A model generated the notes under the pieces. It saw only the letters and a list, made by a program, of their open reading frames with translations, searched no databases and was not told the origin of the DNA. Positions 34,701 through 43,064 of a stretch of DNA of 64,000 bases are shown here, piece by piece. The position numbers were made by a program, and so were the translations under genes. Position 1 is the first letter of the stretch; the number at the start of each line of letters is the position of its first letter. Origin of the DNA: Haliclona indistincta (lineage: Eukaryota; Porifera; Demospongiae; Haplosclerida; Chalinidae); NCBI GenBank assembly GCA_964017065.1, contig OZ024787.1:13535068-13599067 (forward strand), given 5' to 3'.

Positions 34701-37700
34701 CTTTTCGTAGACCACTCTGCGGAGGACACCATACTCGTTCATGAATAATGGTAATCGCCGACCCAGTATCTACAAGTAGAGATATTGGCCTCTTCTGAAC
34801 CACCCCGTTGACAAAGATGGACTGCTGAAGGGAGGTACTGGATATGTGAAGGGGGTTGAGGTCAGTTACTTCTGCGACCGGCGGTTGACCCAATTCGTCG
34901 GTCGCTGATCGTTTCCCGCTGGTTGTGGGCTAGGATGTGGGCAGTCTCGCTGGAAGTGACCTTCTTCACCACAGCGCCAGCAACTTCCTAAAGGTGGTCG
35001 GCGTGGTCGACGTGGAGGACGACGTCCGGTAGGTTGTCGATTGTTGAACTGGGTTAGCAACTGCTGCAACATCACGGTGTTTTGGCGAACCGCCTCAGCT
35101 AAATCATCGTCGCCCCTAGCTCTGGCTCCAACAGCATTAACATCAGCAGGAGTAGTTAGAGTCGGCTCAGTGAACTGAACTCGCCGGACTTCCACTGCCT
35201 TAGCACGCATCTTCTTCCGAGCTAGCTGTGCTGCTTCCAATCTCTTTGCTGCCTTGCGGGCTTCATCCAGATTCTTTAATTTGTCCGGCTCTTGTTGCAT
35301 CAGCGCTTCTTGTAGACGGTCATCTCGGAGACCAGCAATAAACCTGTCTCCAGCTATCTCCATCCTGAAATTAGCAGTCTGGTCCGGGTAACCACGATTT
35401 GCGAGGTGAATTAGAGCATCTGCGAATTCGTCGAGTGACTCTTTTTCCTCCTGAACTCGTTGACTTAGATGCCACCGTAGCTCCTGCATCGCTGTCCCAG
35501 GGCTGAATCTCTCGGTGAGCGCTTTAGTCAATTCTTTGTAGTCTGCCGCGTCAACAAGCGCGTCTGAATTCCGTAACAGGTCGAACGCCCGGAACGCACC
35601 ATCATCTAGCAGAGACAAAACAGCATTACAGAACTGGTCGTCCGGTGTCTTGACAGCCTTAGCGAATGCTTCGAACCGACGCAGCCATAACTGGAAGTCC
35701 TCCCCGAGGGAATAAGGACGTGGAGCGCGAAGCTGAGGAGCTGCCATTATTCGCGGTGACTAAGAGAAAAAAACAGCAGATAGGAAAATACACAGAGAGT
35801 ACAGCAAAGCTCGCCTTTAAGGGCCCTTCACTAAGGGCAAGGTCAGGACAGTGAAGAACAGGTGACAACGCCAGCCGCTGGACTCTGTCCCCTCCGCCAA
35901 CCGAGGGCTTTGGGGCTCCTGGACAGTTGACGAAGACACCCGTCTGACAACAGAAGTTGCGAGCTGCAGGACTCTTGATATCCCACCGCTGCCACCAGTG
36001 TAGCGCTAGCCAGAGCGTCGGGAACACGGTGCAACAGTTATGACTCAGAAAATACTCTCTCATGCAACAGTCAATGCACACATATTTAAAGGTTAGGCTA
36101 GGTCATATGATGAGGTGACATGTGTATGAAAATACAACAGTGATTGTTCTGTGAACATGACTAAGTCAGGTCTAGACTGTCCGGCGTTACATACCCAAAA
36201 AAATTAATGTCAAAATCAAATTTTTGTCATCTTTTCATTATTATTTTTCATTTTTTGTTTTGATGCTCATTTTTGACCAGGTATTTGAGGAGACATTGCG
36301 TCTATATCCACCAGCTCCAAGCACAGTGAAGACAGCTCCTGCTGGCTTTGTACTCGGGGGATATGCCATTCCAGAAGGCACTATGATTACTGTAAGCTGT
36401 TAACTCTTTGAGCCTTATTATTCCTCGGTGGGCGGAGCCACGAGGCATACAGTAGTCGTATTCTGTCTGTCTGTCTGTTTGTCTGTCTGTCGCAATGATT
36501 TCTTGTCGCTCGATGAAATCGATAGACAACACTGGTAGAAATCGATACTTGCTCGAATTTGAATTTTAAGAAATCTGATTTTAAAGCTTAGTGCGTAAGT
36601 TACCGCGTAAATTGCTCACGGCTGGTTCAGTTTTGTAGCGCACGCTGAAAGTTATGCTCTGAAACTAGCAATGCAAGTAGAACACGGTATTATCTCACTT
36701 TTGAACATGTGAAAACTTTATACGAAGCTTAGTTCGTGAGTTATAACGCTATTTCATCCTATTTGCTCACTTTGTTTACCGTTGCTGGCGATCTGGACTT
36801 CTCCAAAGGCAAAGCTGTCCACAGTTGACTGCCTAGAAGCTGATAGGTAAGAAATTTACTACAGGATAGCAGCGCAGGTCTGGAGAAATTGTGTAAGCAA
36901 GCTATGGAAGCTATCTCGCTGGTGGTATGCGTGTGACTGGTGTGCTAAACACTGTAGACACGCCCAGTTGAGATGCTTGATCAAGTTTTTGCTCTTCTCT
37001 CCAGGTTCCAATCTACGTGATGCATCATATAGCGGAGAATTTTGATAATCCCTTTGAGTTCGACCCATCACGTTTTGACAGTGATCAAAAACGGTATTTA
37101 TATAATTATTGAGCTCATTCTGTTCCTAATATTGGCTCTACTAGACCCAGTCCGTATGTCTATTTCCCATTTGGAATTGGTCACAGAGTATGTATTGGCA
37201 AGGTTTTTGCAATGGTGAGAAGTACCCATGTGCTGGCAAGAAATACAATTAATAGGCACTTGGTACCACCTGGTATCTACTGCATGCATGACTGACTAGT
37301 GGTGGAATTCCACTGTTGTCGGTTATCATTGATGTGATAATTGTTTGCTTAGTTATTGTTTGTAAAGCTCACTTGTTTGCAATCTATTGCATTTCCTTAA
37401 AGCTCCAGCACAATAACAGATGTGTGCTCCTAGTAACAGAAATGGGAAGCATCAATTGACATGAGCGGCATGAAGTCATGTGAGCCTAGCTGACTATCGC
37501 TAACCACAAAGCTAGTCGTCGCATCCTGAGCTTGAGCTGACGATCAAGCTGTTTCTCACTGTTCTCAGTCAGTTGTTTATAACTGGGGGGGGGCGTGGTC
37601 TGAATAACTGCCACCACATTTTCACGTCATAATTAGATATAAATTTTAAAGTAAAATGAACGAAAATTTAGTACTTACAGGTGCTTATTTCAATTCATAT

Positions 37701-37924
37701 CGCCAGTGCCTGGGTACGAGGCTAGTGAGTGAGATAGCTGTTGAGTTTACATGTTTTCTCGCTCTTAATTGTTCTCTCAGATGGAGGTCAAAGTCGTTAT
37801 GGTTCATCTGTTGAGGTCATATTCTCTGTCATTACGTGAGGACTACAAACTGGAGGCTATGCAGATGGCGACATTACGACCCAAACATGGCGTCCCATGC
37901 ACTCTGGTACCCAGACAGAACTAG
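25775..37924 (+). CDS. CYP46-like cytochrome P450, copy 2 (15 exons)
   Basis: Exons: 25775-25911, 25966-26043, 26109-26190, 26341-26405, 26454-26540, 26595-26724, 26776-26904, 26958-27105, 27167-27229, 28510-28582, 30576-30660, 36281-36391, 37005-37093, 37145-37214, 37781-37924; 1491 nt, 496 residues, no internal stop (human CYP46A1 is about 500). Residues 1-29 form the N-terminal membrane anchor, followed by a basic stretch and a proline-containing hinge (HIPQPKG). The I helix carries AGQETSS (about 305-311), ExxR is ETLR at 363-366, and the haem loop is FGIGHRVCIG with Cys 442. This predicts an ER mono-oxygenase using NADPH-P450 reductase; sterol side-chain hydroxylation is inferred from resemblance to CYP46A. 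Intron 11 holds a 5.4-kb antisense LTR retrotransposon; introns 9 and 10 hold MITEs and an inversion. Splicing across these is untested. Confidence 0.85.
27583..27992 (+). mobile_element. MITE in intron 9 of P450 copy 2
   Basis: Ends CTGGGGGCGAGCCTGAGC and its near-complement GCTCAGGCTCGCCCC; absent from copies 1 and 3. It contains a 72-codon minus-strand ORF (27621-27839) of unknown nature, possibly captured sequence. Confidence 0.7.
28656..29679 (+). mobile_element. hAT-like MITE in intron 10 of P450 copy 2
   Basis: Inverted ends starting CAAGGGCGT and reading into TAGAGAAAGA, at least 70 bp long, flanked by GCGCTAT on both sides (a duplication of about 7 bp; hAT elements usually make 8). 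Contains a second element at about 28814-29252. Absent from copies 1 and 3. Confidence 0.75.
28814..29252 (+). mobile_element. Inverted-repeat element nested in the 28656 MITE
   Basis: Ends TAGTCTGGCCGCTGCCCCTC and complement, with a further inverted match (GTAAGGTCTAGCAAACATTG) extending inward. CTGTCCC is found at both outer edges and may be the target duplication. Confidence 0.7.
29680..29998 (-). other. Inverted intron segment in P450 copy 2
   Basis: This stretch reads as the reverse complement of the corresponding intron 10 sequence in copies 1 (about 6240-6550) and 3 (about 50520-50830). Both breakpoints lie by repeat material: the hAT-like MITE on the left and a CA-rich tract on the right. 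No exon is included. Confidence 0.85.
30782..30974 (-). repeat. 3' LTR
   Basis: Starts TGTAGCGC and ends GGCGTTACA on the plus strand; 193 bp. Read on the minus strand it contains a TTTAAATA element that may act as TATA box. Confidence 0.95.
30975..30993 (-). other. Polypurine tract
   Basis: On the minus strand GAGGAGGGGGAGTAG abuts the 3' LTR, the usual primer for second-strand synthesis. Confidence 0.8.
30988..34893 (-). CDS. pol: Retrotransposon Pol polyprotein
   Basis: A single 1301-codon frame. Aspartic protease has DTGS at residues 42-45. Reverse transcriptase spans about 330-520 with YLDD at 475-478. RNase H follows, with DTDAS at about 622-626 and TDH at about 689-691. Integrase has an HHCC zinc region (His 853 and 860, Cys 890 and 893 or close) and catalytic D922, D982 and E1018. 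A GPYKIL-type module lies near the C-terminus, which ends in a low-complexity, Pro/Thr-rich tail. There is no ATG at the start of the frame: the first possible initiator is a TTG, and the frame overlaps gag by 28 nt in the -1 phase. Expression by -1 frameshifting is therefore likely. No internal stop or missing catalytic residue, so the element could be active. Confidence 0.95.
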   Translation of the reverse strand: MGQPPVAEVTDLNPLHISSTSLQQSIFVNGVVQKRPISLLVDTGSAITIIHERVWCPPQSGLRKVNRPVLAANGGPLSILGQTEVRIVIAGKEFSHQVLIAGDITQECILGADFLTTHGFVIDLGNHVLRVGETSTPLLSSKTPLASSYHVSVGETFVVHPGEERLCKANISCEYPSLAGTTGVVEAQEGIEEKHQILLARVLANPDQGTVPLRIANLSGSAVTLYKGTNLAKFCPLGSPDQDTEYVELPMTESTPDTHVHHVGLQQSPASLLGIDTREWSEHQVEALNGLVSDFSSVFSSGKSDLGRTDKIYHQINTGEAAPICQTPRRLPFHSRQQVAEMLEEMGRQGVIESSSSPWASPIVLVKKKDGSLRFCVDYRKLNKVTTRDSYPLPRVDDILDSLHGAEWFTTLDLRSGYWQVEVEPSDRPKTAFTTPYGLYQFRVMPFGLCNAPSTFQRLMELVLSGMCWEICLIYLDDVIVFGRNWDEHLQRLRQVLSRLQEAHLKLHPGKCQFFRKSVSFLGHVISQHGVETDPVKIQAITHWPPPTNAKELRSFLGLASYYRRFIPKFAEIAAPLYRLQEKESRFSWTEPCQTAFDTLKQKLTTAPVLAFPTRDGMFVLDTDASNIAIGAVLSQLQGGVEKVIAYGSRTLSKSERNYCATRRELLALVYFLRYFRAYLLGRPFHARTDHAALQWLQQFKEPEGQVARWLEQIQEFDFQTLHRPGKLHTNADALSRIVPSQETDATAAVSMDPIDTSNWAPVWTDEDLQHQQANDPDLKIILEWMKTSSERPALVQVSGKGSIVRSLWAQWDCLELRDNVLYRRWEDNVGNVTMFQFVVPQVLVDDVLHALHGGIGGGHLGITKTLRKIRERFYWPGLQKDVEDWCRKCARCAQAKSPSTSARAPLVPSVVGVPMERVALDIIGPLPKSRRGNKYVLVISDYFTRWAEAVSLPNQEASTVAQALMNEWICRYGAPESIHTDQGRNFESKLFSELCDLLDIHKTRTTPYHPQSDGLVERLNRTLRQLLTIQMQKCPEDTWDDHLAPLMLAYRSSIHDSVKFTPHYLMFGREVRLPVDIMFGGERAPGESPAEYTSNVRSRFSRAYETARDNGQGAQKRQKDHYDRKVTGGRYKPGDLVWLYCPAVSPGKAKKFHSGWKGPYKILKVISDVVYRIQLVTPPTDRRRRQRLVVHFNRLKPCYTSSPGNPTEKSPSQPNPPSAGTPTIDPPVEDDLMVPIPIDEPTSQVANPDTNPTSQATTSDADAASEAVSPDQEAGTRGGSWSGQLRRTVRPPDYYRPGSS
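34866..35747 (-). CDS. gag: Retrotransposon Gag
   Basis: 293 residues. The N-terminal two thirds are a retrotransposon Gag domain (FQLWLRRFEAFAKAV near residue 20 and a conserved LSQRVQEEKESLDEFADAL-like segment at about 92-110). A basic, proline-rich linker leads to one CCHC zinc knuckle, CWRCGEEGHFQRDC, at about 256-269. It forms the particle and binds the RNA template. The last 16 codons follow an in-frame GGGAAAC heptamer (34911-34917), a classic slip sequence leading into pol. Confidence 0.92.
   Translation of the reverse strand: MAAPQLRAPRPYSLGEDFQLWLRRFEAFAKAVKTPDDQFCNAVLSLLDDGAFRAFDLLRNSDALVDAADYKELTKALTERFSPGTAMQELRWHLSQRVQEEKESLDEFADALIHLANRGYPDQTANFRMEIAGDRFIAGLRDDRLQEALMQQEPDKLKNLDEARKAAKRLEAAQLARKKMRAKAVEVRRVQFTEPTLTTPADVNAVGARARGDDDLAEAVRQNTVMLQQLLTQFNNRQPTGRRPPRRPRRPPLGSCWRCGEEGHFQRDCPHPSPQPAGNDQRPTNWVNRRSQK
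34911..34917 (-). promoter_or_regulatory. Candidate -1 frameshift site (GGGAAAC)
   Basis: On the minus strand the heptamer reads G GGA AAC in the gag frame, with codon 279 as AAC. After a -1 slip the pol frame is open with no stop. It fits the X-XXY-YYZ rule; a downstream RNA structure was not evaluated. Confidence 0.6.
35980..35997 (-). other. Primer binding site, tRNA-Leu type
   Basis: Minus strand TGGTGGCAGCGGTGGGAT, one base from the 5' LTR. It is complementary to the 3' end of animal tRNA-Leu (AAG/TAG type) including CCA, as I remember that tRNA. Confidence 0.75.
35999..36191 (-). repeat. 5' LTR
   Basis: Same 193 bp as the 3' LTR by eye, with TGTA...TACA ends. Confidence 0.95.
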
Positions 37925-38322
37925 AACAGCTTAACATGTGCTCAAGCTGAAATTATTTCCATTCTTTTTTTTGTTTTTTAATTCGTTTTTAAACAGATGC
38001 AAATAATTATCTGTAGTTTGACCAACCTTCTAATTTTTTTGTCTATGTAATGTTTAGTCAACTAGCAATGCATTCACCAAAACGATAGCTATAGTAGTAG
38101 ATTCAGTGAACGAAGCAGTCTACTATAGTCTTGTAACTCATTGTGCAAACAAACAACAAATTGGATATGGATGCATTGTTTGATAAGTACCATAATCTGT
38201 TGTGTGGAGGTAGTTTACTTTCTGAGATACACCAAAAACAAAAAAATTCTCCAAAATTCACACCTTGACTTCTGTACTACCACAAATAGTACATTAAAGT
38301 CATTAATGACAATAAAAAATTA

Positions 38323-38715
38323 TTAACGCTTGATAGGGTCCACAAACCCTAGTGGCAAGCCAGTAGTACATAGCGGAGGAGCAGCAGATGATGATGGAAT
38401 ACATGTACTGCCAAGCTGTTGATAAAATGCCTCCGCACTGGGTTTAGCTAGCTGAGGGTATAGTGTGCTAGGATCAGTCTCTAGGGCACTAGGTGGTAAT
38501 GGCTGACTGTGTTTACTACCATCCACAGGAACATTGCCAAGTAACAGATTAAACTCAACTCGAGGAGTTTCAAATACAGAAGCAGCTATGATGTGTATTC
38601 TTAAGATGTAGTCAAGAGTGATTATCTTGCAGTTTGTGATGGATGGCTCAGTGTCCGGAACGGATATCACATTGTGGTCTTCTTGCATCATTGTAAAAGT
38701 ATGACTACAAACCAC
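38323..38715 (-). pseudogene. Arrestin relic D1, unit 2
   Basis: C-terminal 110-130 residues of a C-type arrestin, still open (ending GLPLGFVDPIKR), but lacking the N domain and most of the C domain. The first ~20 residues (MVCSHTFTMMQEDHNVISVP) have no arrestin match. Lacks the 8-bp deletion seen in unit 1. Confidence 0.75.
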
Positions 38716-38899
38716 TGCAAACAGTACAATAATTATGACTATAAAAAGTTTTATTTATTCATACACATGCAACTACTAATGACTCCGAGTATTGCAAGAA
38801 ATAATAATAATAGAACATATCTTACTGTCTGATAATAAATAATTATGTGCTTAAAAAAGTTTAAAAATTATTACTGGTATGTGCGGCACTATAAATACA

Positions 38900-40480
38900 C
38901 ATGACCAAAACTGTCATCAAGAACATTACCAAGAAATTTTGAAAAGTTAACAAAGGATTAGCATTGATGCACCTAAAAAAATACAGCCTCAACTTGATGT
39001 ACATGTAGCTAACAGCAATAATTGTGCAGTGATGGCTCTGTGTCCGGAGATGATACCCCCAAGAAGCTATTAACGTCCAGCATGGACGGGCATGTTGCTG
39101 CTTGCCGGTAAGAAGGGATCAGTTATCTCGATGAGTCAACCATAACTAGAATAATGAAGCACCTAAGGTGCAGATGCCTCGGTGGAATGACATTATATCC
39201 ACAAACACAGCTATCCACCATTCCACAAACACCGCAACTGCAGATGCATGTATACAGGATTTCTGTACAGCAATCACAATGCTGTGCTTTAGTTATGCAA
39301 TCAGAAGCCAATCAGTGCTGACCACTAATTCAATTGGGCGTGTCTACAATGTTCAGTTCGAGTGTAGGACACGGAACACGAGCGAGATAGCGTCCTTAGC
39401 TTGCTTACACAATTGCTGTAGTGAAATTCTAACCTATCAGCTTCTTGGCAGTCAACTGTGGATAGCTTTGCCTTTGAAGAACTCCTGATCGCCAGCAACA
39501 GCCATGATCGATCGCGAGTGAGCAAATTGCGCCATAACTCACGAACTAAGTTTCTTACAAAGTTTTCCAATGTTCTAAAGCGAGATAATACCGTGTTCTA
39601 CTAGCATAGCTAATTTCAGAGCTTAAATTTCAGCGTGCGCTACAAAACCGAAACAGCCATGAGCAATTCGCGCCATAACTCACGAACGGAGCTTAGAACC
39701 AACAATTTATCAATTCAGTTCTGAGCAAATAGCGATTCCCACCTGTGTTGCTGATATCAGCGCTTAGTTTCTAGCGTGCGATGCGCTATGCCGGCAACGG
39801 ACAGATACACACACACACACACACCACGACTACTGTATGCCCCGTGGCTCCGCCCACCGAGGCATAATAATTATAACCCAGTGCAAGATATTTCACAAGA
39901 TTGATTAACATCCGTCTTTTGCTACCATTCTCTATCATTAATTTTTAAGAATTTAACTAAGCCTAAAATTAATAATTTAATTTTTAATTTTTTCTTTATT
40001 TTTTGAGTACACACCATGTGTACTAGCATGTGTACATCGCTATTGTGTGTTAGTGCAATTTGCTTAATTTAAGTGGTCATGCAGTATAGTGTCATCAAAA
40101 AATCTATGGTGTCATCAGCTCCTACACAATAATTGTTGCTCCTTGGCATTGAGTGATATGAGTCCAAATGAACAGCATAGACAACTTACAGAGAGTCTAA
40201 TTCTGGTCAAACACTGACACGGATCGATCCCATTCAGGAATGACCTAGTGCACAACAGCGCCGGGATGCATGTGAACAAAGCACACAACGGACCGTCTGT
40301 TTGACAGAACCAGTCCTGGTAATCTTTCTTCTAACTCGTAAATAATATTCCAACACAGTTTTGTAACGAACTTGAGGAGGGAGCTCTTCGACTCAGTTGA
40401 CTATTATAGAATCAGTGAGAACGGAAGTTAATGAGTTCCTGCCGCGATTCGACCATCAGGGACGTCGCACCATGGCTTGG
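38900..40480 (-). pseudogene. Arrestin relic D2, unit 2, split by an element
   Basis: Same decayed A/B-type arrestin as 12919-13830, interrupted at 39155-39864 by a Harbinger-like element. No usable frame. Confidence 0.65.
39155..39864 (+). mobile_element. Harbinger-like element, full length
   Basis: 710 bp, flanked by TAA (39152-39154 and 39865-39867). The left end TGAAGCACCTAAGGTGCAG holds a small hairpin before ATGCCTCGGTGG; the right end is CCACCGAGGCA. The empty site is unit 1 near 13170. No transposase. This is the best reference copy for the family. Confidence 0.85.
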
Positions 40481-40601
40481 CTCAGTCTCAACTGAACAAC
40501 TTGGGTGCTGTTCATGCAGTGTCCTGTAGACCTGCATGCACTTTTGAGACAGAATCACACACAGTGCTAAATACCTGTATAATTCATAATTCGATTCATA
40601 G

Positions 40602-40671
40602 TGTACTATATCCTTTGGGACTACCTATAATTATAGGGTATAGTCCCAAAGGGTTTAATATTATAGTACAC
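40602..40671 (+). repeat. Palindrome gained in unit 2
   Basis: Arms around ATAGTGTACTATA and CTTTGGGACTA, centre at ATAATTAT. Unit 1 has CATAGTGTACTATATCCTCT running straight on, so about 60 bp were added to make the palindrome. Confidence 0.8.
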
Positions 40672-41428
40672 TATGAATTCACTAGTACATGTGATATCAT
40701 GTGGACCTGCTGACCCCAGCATGCATTATAATACTGAATTTTTAATCTCGGTACATGTAAGTCTAGCTCGATCAGCTTCTCATTCTGGAGTGGCTGCTAC
40801 CGCAGTGACTATAGTATCAAAATTCACTAGCCAATAGCTTTGACTACAGAGCGGCAGTATTCGTTATAACTCAGTGTTTTGTTGTGTATAATTATGATGA
40901 GTTCACTCAATCAGGACTAGTGTCACTATAGAGTATAGTAACTCAGAGCAACAATGCATTGGATCGTGTGAACTCAATCAGGACTACATTGTATATATTA
41001 TCTATTAGGACTATTATTAGGACCATGATCAGGTCCAAATCTGCTGTGACACCGCCAAGTAAAATGACTACATGTATCAGGCTACCAAAACTATTGGTTA
41101 CATGACTACTCTTTGTGATCATGGAAATTAACATGTGCATGGTAATGATAGGCATGCAGGATATCAATATTCATAATCTGGATCCTCTAAAGCAATGAAT
41201 AGTAAGTTATAAAAAGTCATAATTTTTTCAAAAGATGCAAGCAATGAAATGGGCAATACAGCAGTTATACAAGTTAACTCTAGCAGTGAAATATAATACA
41301 TAATCATGCAACTTGGCAGTAATCATGTAAGCTAAATTACCAATAATAAGGTATGTGTACTATACCAATGACTCATGCAGTAACTAAATCAGTATGTGAT
41401 GTAACATCTCTTGATCATCTAATGATGA

Positions 41429-42475
41429 TTATACAGTAGGAACTGGTAACATACTGGGTTCAGTACTTGCTGCATGAGCCACTTGAGATGACAGACTAGT
41501 GTCAAGAACATTGCCAAGAAATATATCAAACTCAACAATCGGATTAGTGGCTCCGAAAATTACAGCCTCCACTCTTAAAACGTAGCCAAGAACAATAATC
41601 TGACAATTAGTGATAGATGGCCCAGTGTCTGGAATAGATAGAGGAGACGGTGTCCACAATGAAGAATTACCGGGCTGGATGGGTGTGTCGTTGATCGCAA
41701 GTAGGAATTGTCTCAACTCAACTATAGCAGTATACCAACGGCGGTCTCGTCTGTTTACACTTTGTGCAGCATATTTCACTCGCCTGATTAAAGTTGCTTT
41801 GAGCTTACTTATCTGTCTGTTGCTACCATTCTCTATATCCACCTCGAGTGTTATGGTGTCACCTACTCCAACAGCATATTTGTTCCTCGGAATGCGAGCA
41901 GTGAGGGATATGGGTCCAGATGCACAGCACAGGCAGCACAGGGTCTTTTGGTCAGACAGTCGAATCCCAGGAGTGAAGTTTGGATATACAACAGCTGGTG
42001 GTGAATAAATTAAGTCCACATAATGGACAATCTTCTTTTTGAATAAACTTGTTTGACTGTGAGTAATTTTTGCTTCCAAGTCGTAAAAGATTTTCCCCAC
42101 TCTACCAACCTCGTCGAACCGATCATAGAACGAATGAGGGAGCTCGCAACCGGGTTGGATATTCGCTTGAAATCTCAGCGAAAACGGGAAATGATGAGAT
42201 CCTGCTTCTAGTTGACCACCAGGAGCGTCTTCTTTTCTCCAAACATCAGCAACTACGTCCATATAGGCTAAGTGAGAGTCGTATGTGTGGGGATCTTTTC
42301 CCTTGGCGCCTACAGTGAATCTTACTGTCGCATTTCCTTGAAGAGAGACTTTGATTGCTTCATAATCAGTCTTGGGCTTATCTGTGACTACCAGGACATA
42401 CCCAGTCACGTCACAGTTTTCGGTAACACGGCCGTCTTCTGGAGACGTAAGAACGATCCGAAATTCTTTCACCAT
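41429..42475 (-). CDS. Alpha-arrestin-like protein, gene B, unit 2
   Basis: Intronless; 348 residues from MVKEFRIVLTSPEDG. Arrestin_N (about 1-165) and Arrestin_C (from GPISLTARIPRNKYAVG) are complete. It resembles gene A closely but has its own hinge and loop sequence (VNRRDRRWYTAIVELRQ) and a longer tail ending STEPSMLPVPTV. CCLCC cluster between domains; no PPxY. TATA box at 42518-42527. It is the functional version of the broken gene at 14681-16295. Confidence 0.85.
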   Translation of the reverse strand: MVKEFRIVLTSPEDGRVTENCDVTGYVLVVTDKPKTDYEAIKVSLQGNATVRFTVGAKGKDPHTYDSHLAYMDVVADVWRKEDAPGGQLEAGSHHFPFSLRFQANIQPGCELPHSFYDRFDEVGRVGKIFYDLEAKITHSQTSLFKKKIVHYVDLIYSPPAVVYPNFTPGIRLSDQKTLCCLCCASGPISLTARIPRNKYAVGVGDTITLEVDIENGSNRQISKLKATLIRRVKYAAQSVNRRDRRWYTAIVELRQFLLAINDTPIQPGNSSLWTPSPLSIPDTGPSITNCQIIVLGYVLRVEAVIFGATNPIVEFDIFLGNVLDTSLSSQVAHAASTEPSMLPVPTV

Positions 42476-42517
42476 CTTGAGCCTGGAGAGTATAAGGCCT
42501 GCTCTGAGGGAAGCGGA

Positions 42518-42527
42518 CTATATATAG
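42518..42527 (-). promoter_or_regulatory. TATA box of arrestin B, unit 2
   Basis: CTATATATAG, 43-52 bp upstream of the ATG at 42475. Confidence 0.55.
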
Positions 42528-43064
42528 GCTTCAGGATATTCATGACAGTCAACCTGTACTCAGTCTCTGTACTTCACATTTCTGATCATGCCGCGCTAGA
42601 CTGACTAGATTTCCCAAATAATAATATTACCGGCGGGCGGGGAAAGTCCCCAAGCTTGAGCAGTGAGTAAACAAATTAAACATCGTAATTGCATTATTGT
42701 CTTGACTAGGTATACTATAGGGACTTTTTCAGAAACACATGAATGTTAGCACTTCCGCAATTACAGTACTATTAATTTTATAATGAAAAGGAAAATAAGA
42801 TAAAGCTTTAAACTATAGCCCTCCGTATGCAGCATGATGGGGCCTATAGTCTCGCGGGCCAGACGTTCCGAGACTAGATGGGGCCATAATAATTTATAGT
42901 AATTATTTTTAGCCGGAGCACTTGCACATAATGTCTCTGAGGTCACACATCATGCATTATGTGTGAACTTAACTATTGTATTATGATGATGATACTTACT
43001 GTATAAAAATTAATGACAAAAAATAGTACATCGATGACAGGTGATTAATGACAATAAAAAATTA

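Larger units (their letters stand above)
30782..36191 (-). mobile_element. Ty3/gypsy LTR retrotransposon, apparently intact
   Basis: Order on the minus strand: LTR (35999-36191), tRNA-Leu primer site, gag, pol (protease, reverse transcriptase, RNase H, integrase), polypurine tract, LTR (30782-30974). The integrase-last order is that of Ty3/gypsy. Flanks carry TACC on both sides, a 4-bp duplication. The two 193-bp LTRs look identical, so insertion was recent. It lies antisense in intron 11 of P450 copy 2; the empty site is readable in copies 1 and 3. No envelope ORF is seen. Confidence 0.95.

Noticed and set aside
30988..36191. An envelope gene or endogenous retrovirus
   Set aside because: No third ORF lies between pol and the 3' LTR; the element is a plain gag-pol gypsy retrotransposon.
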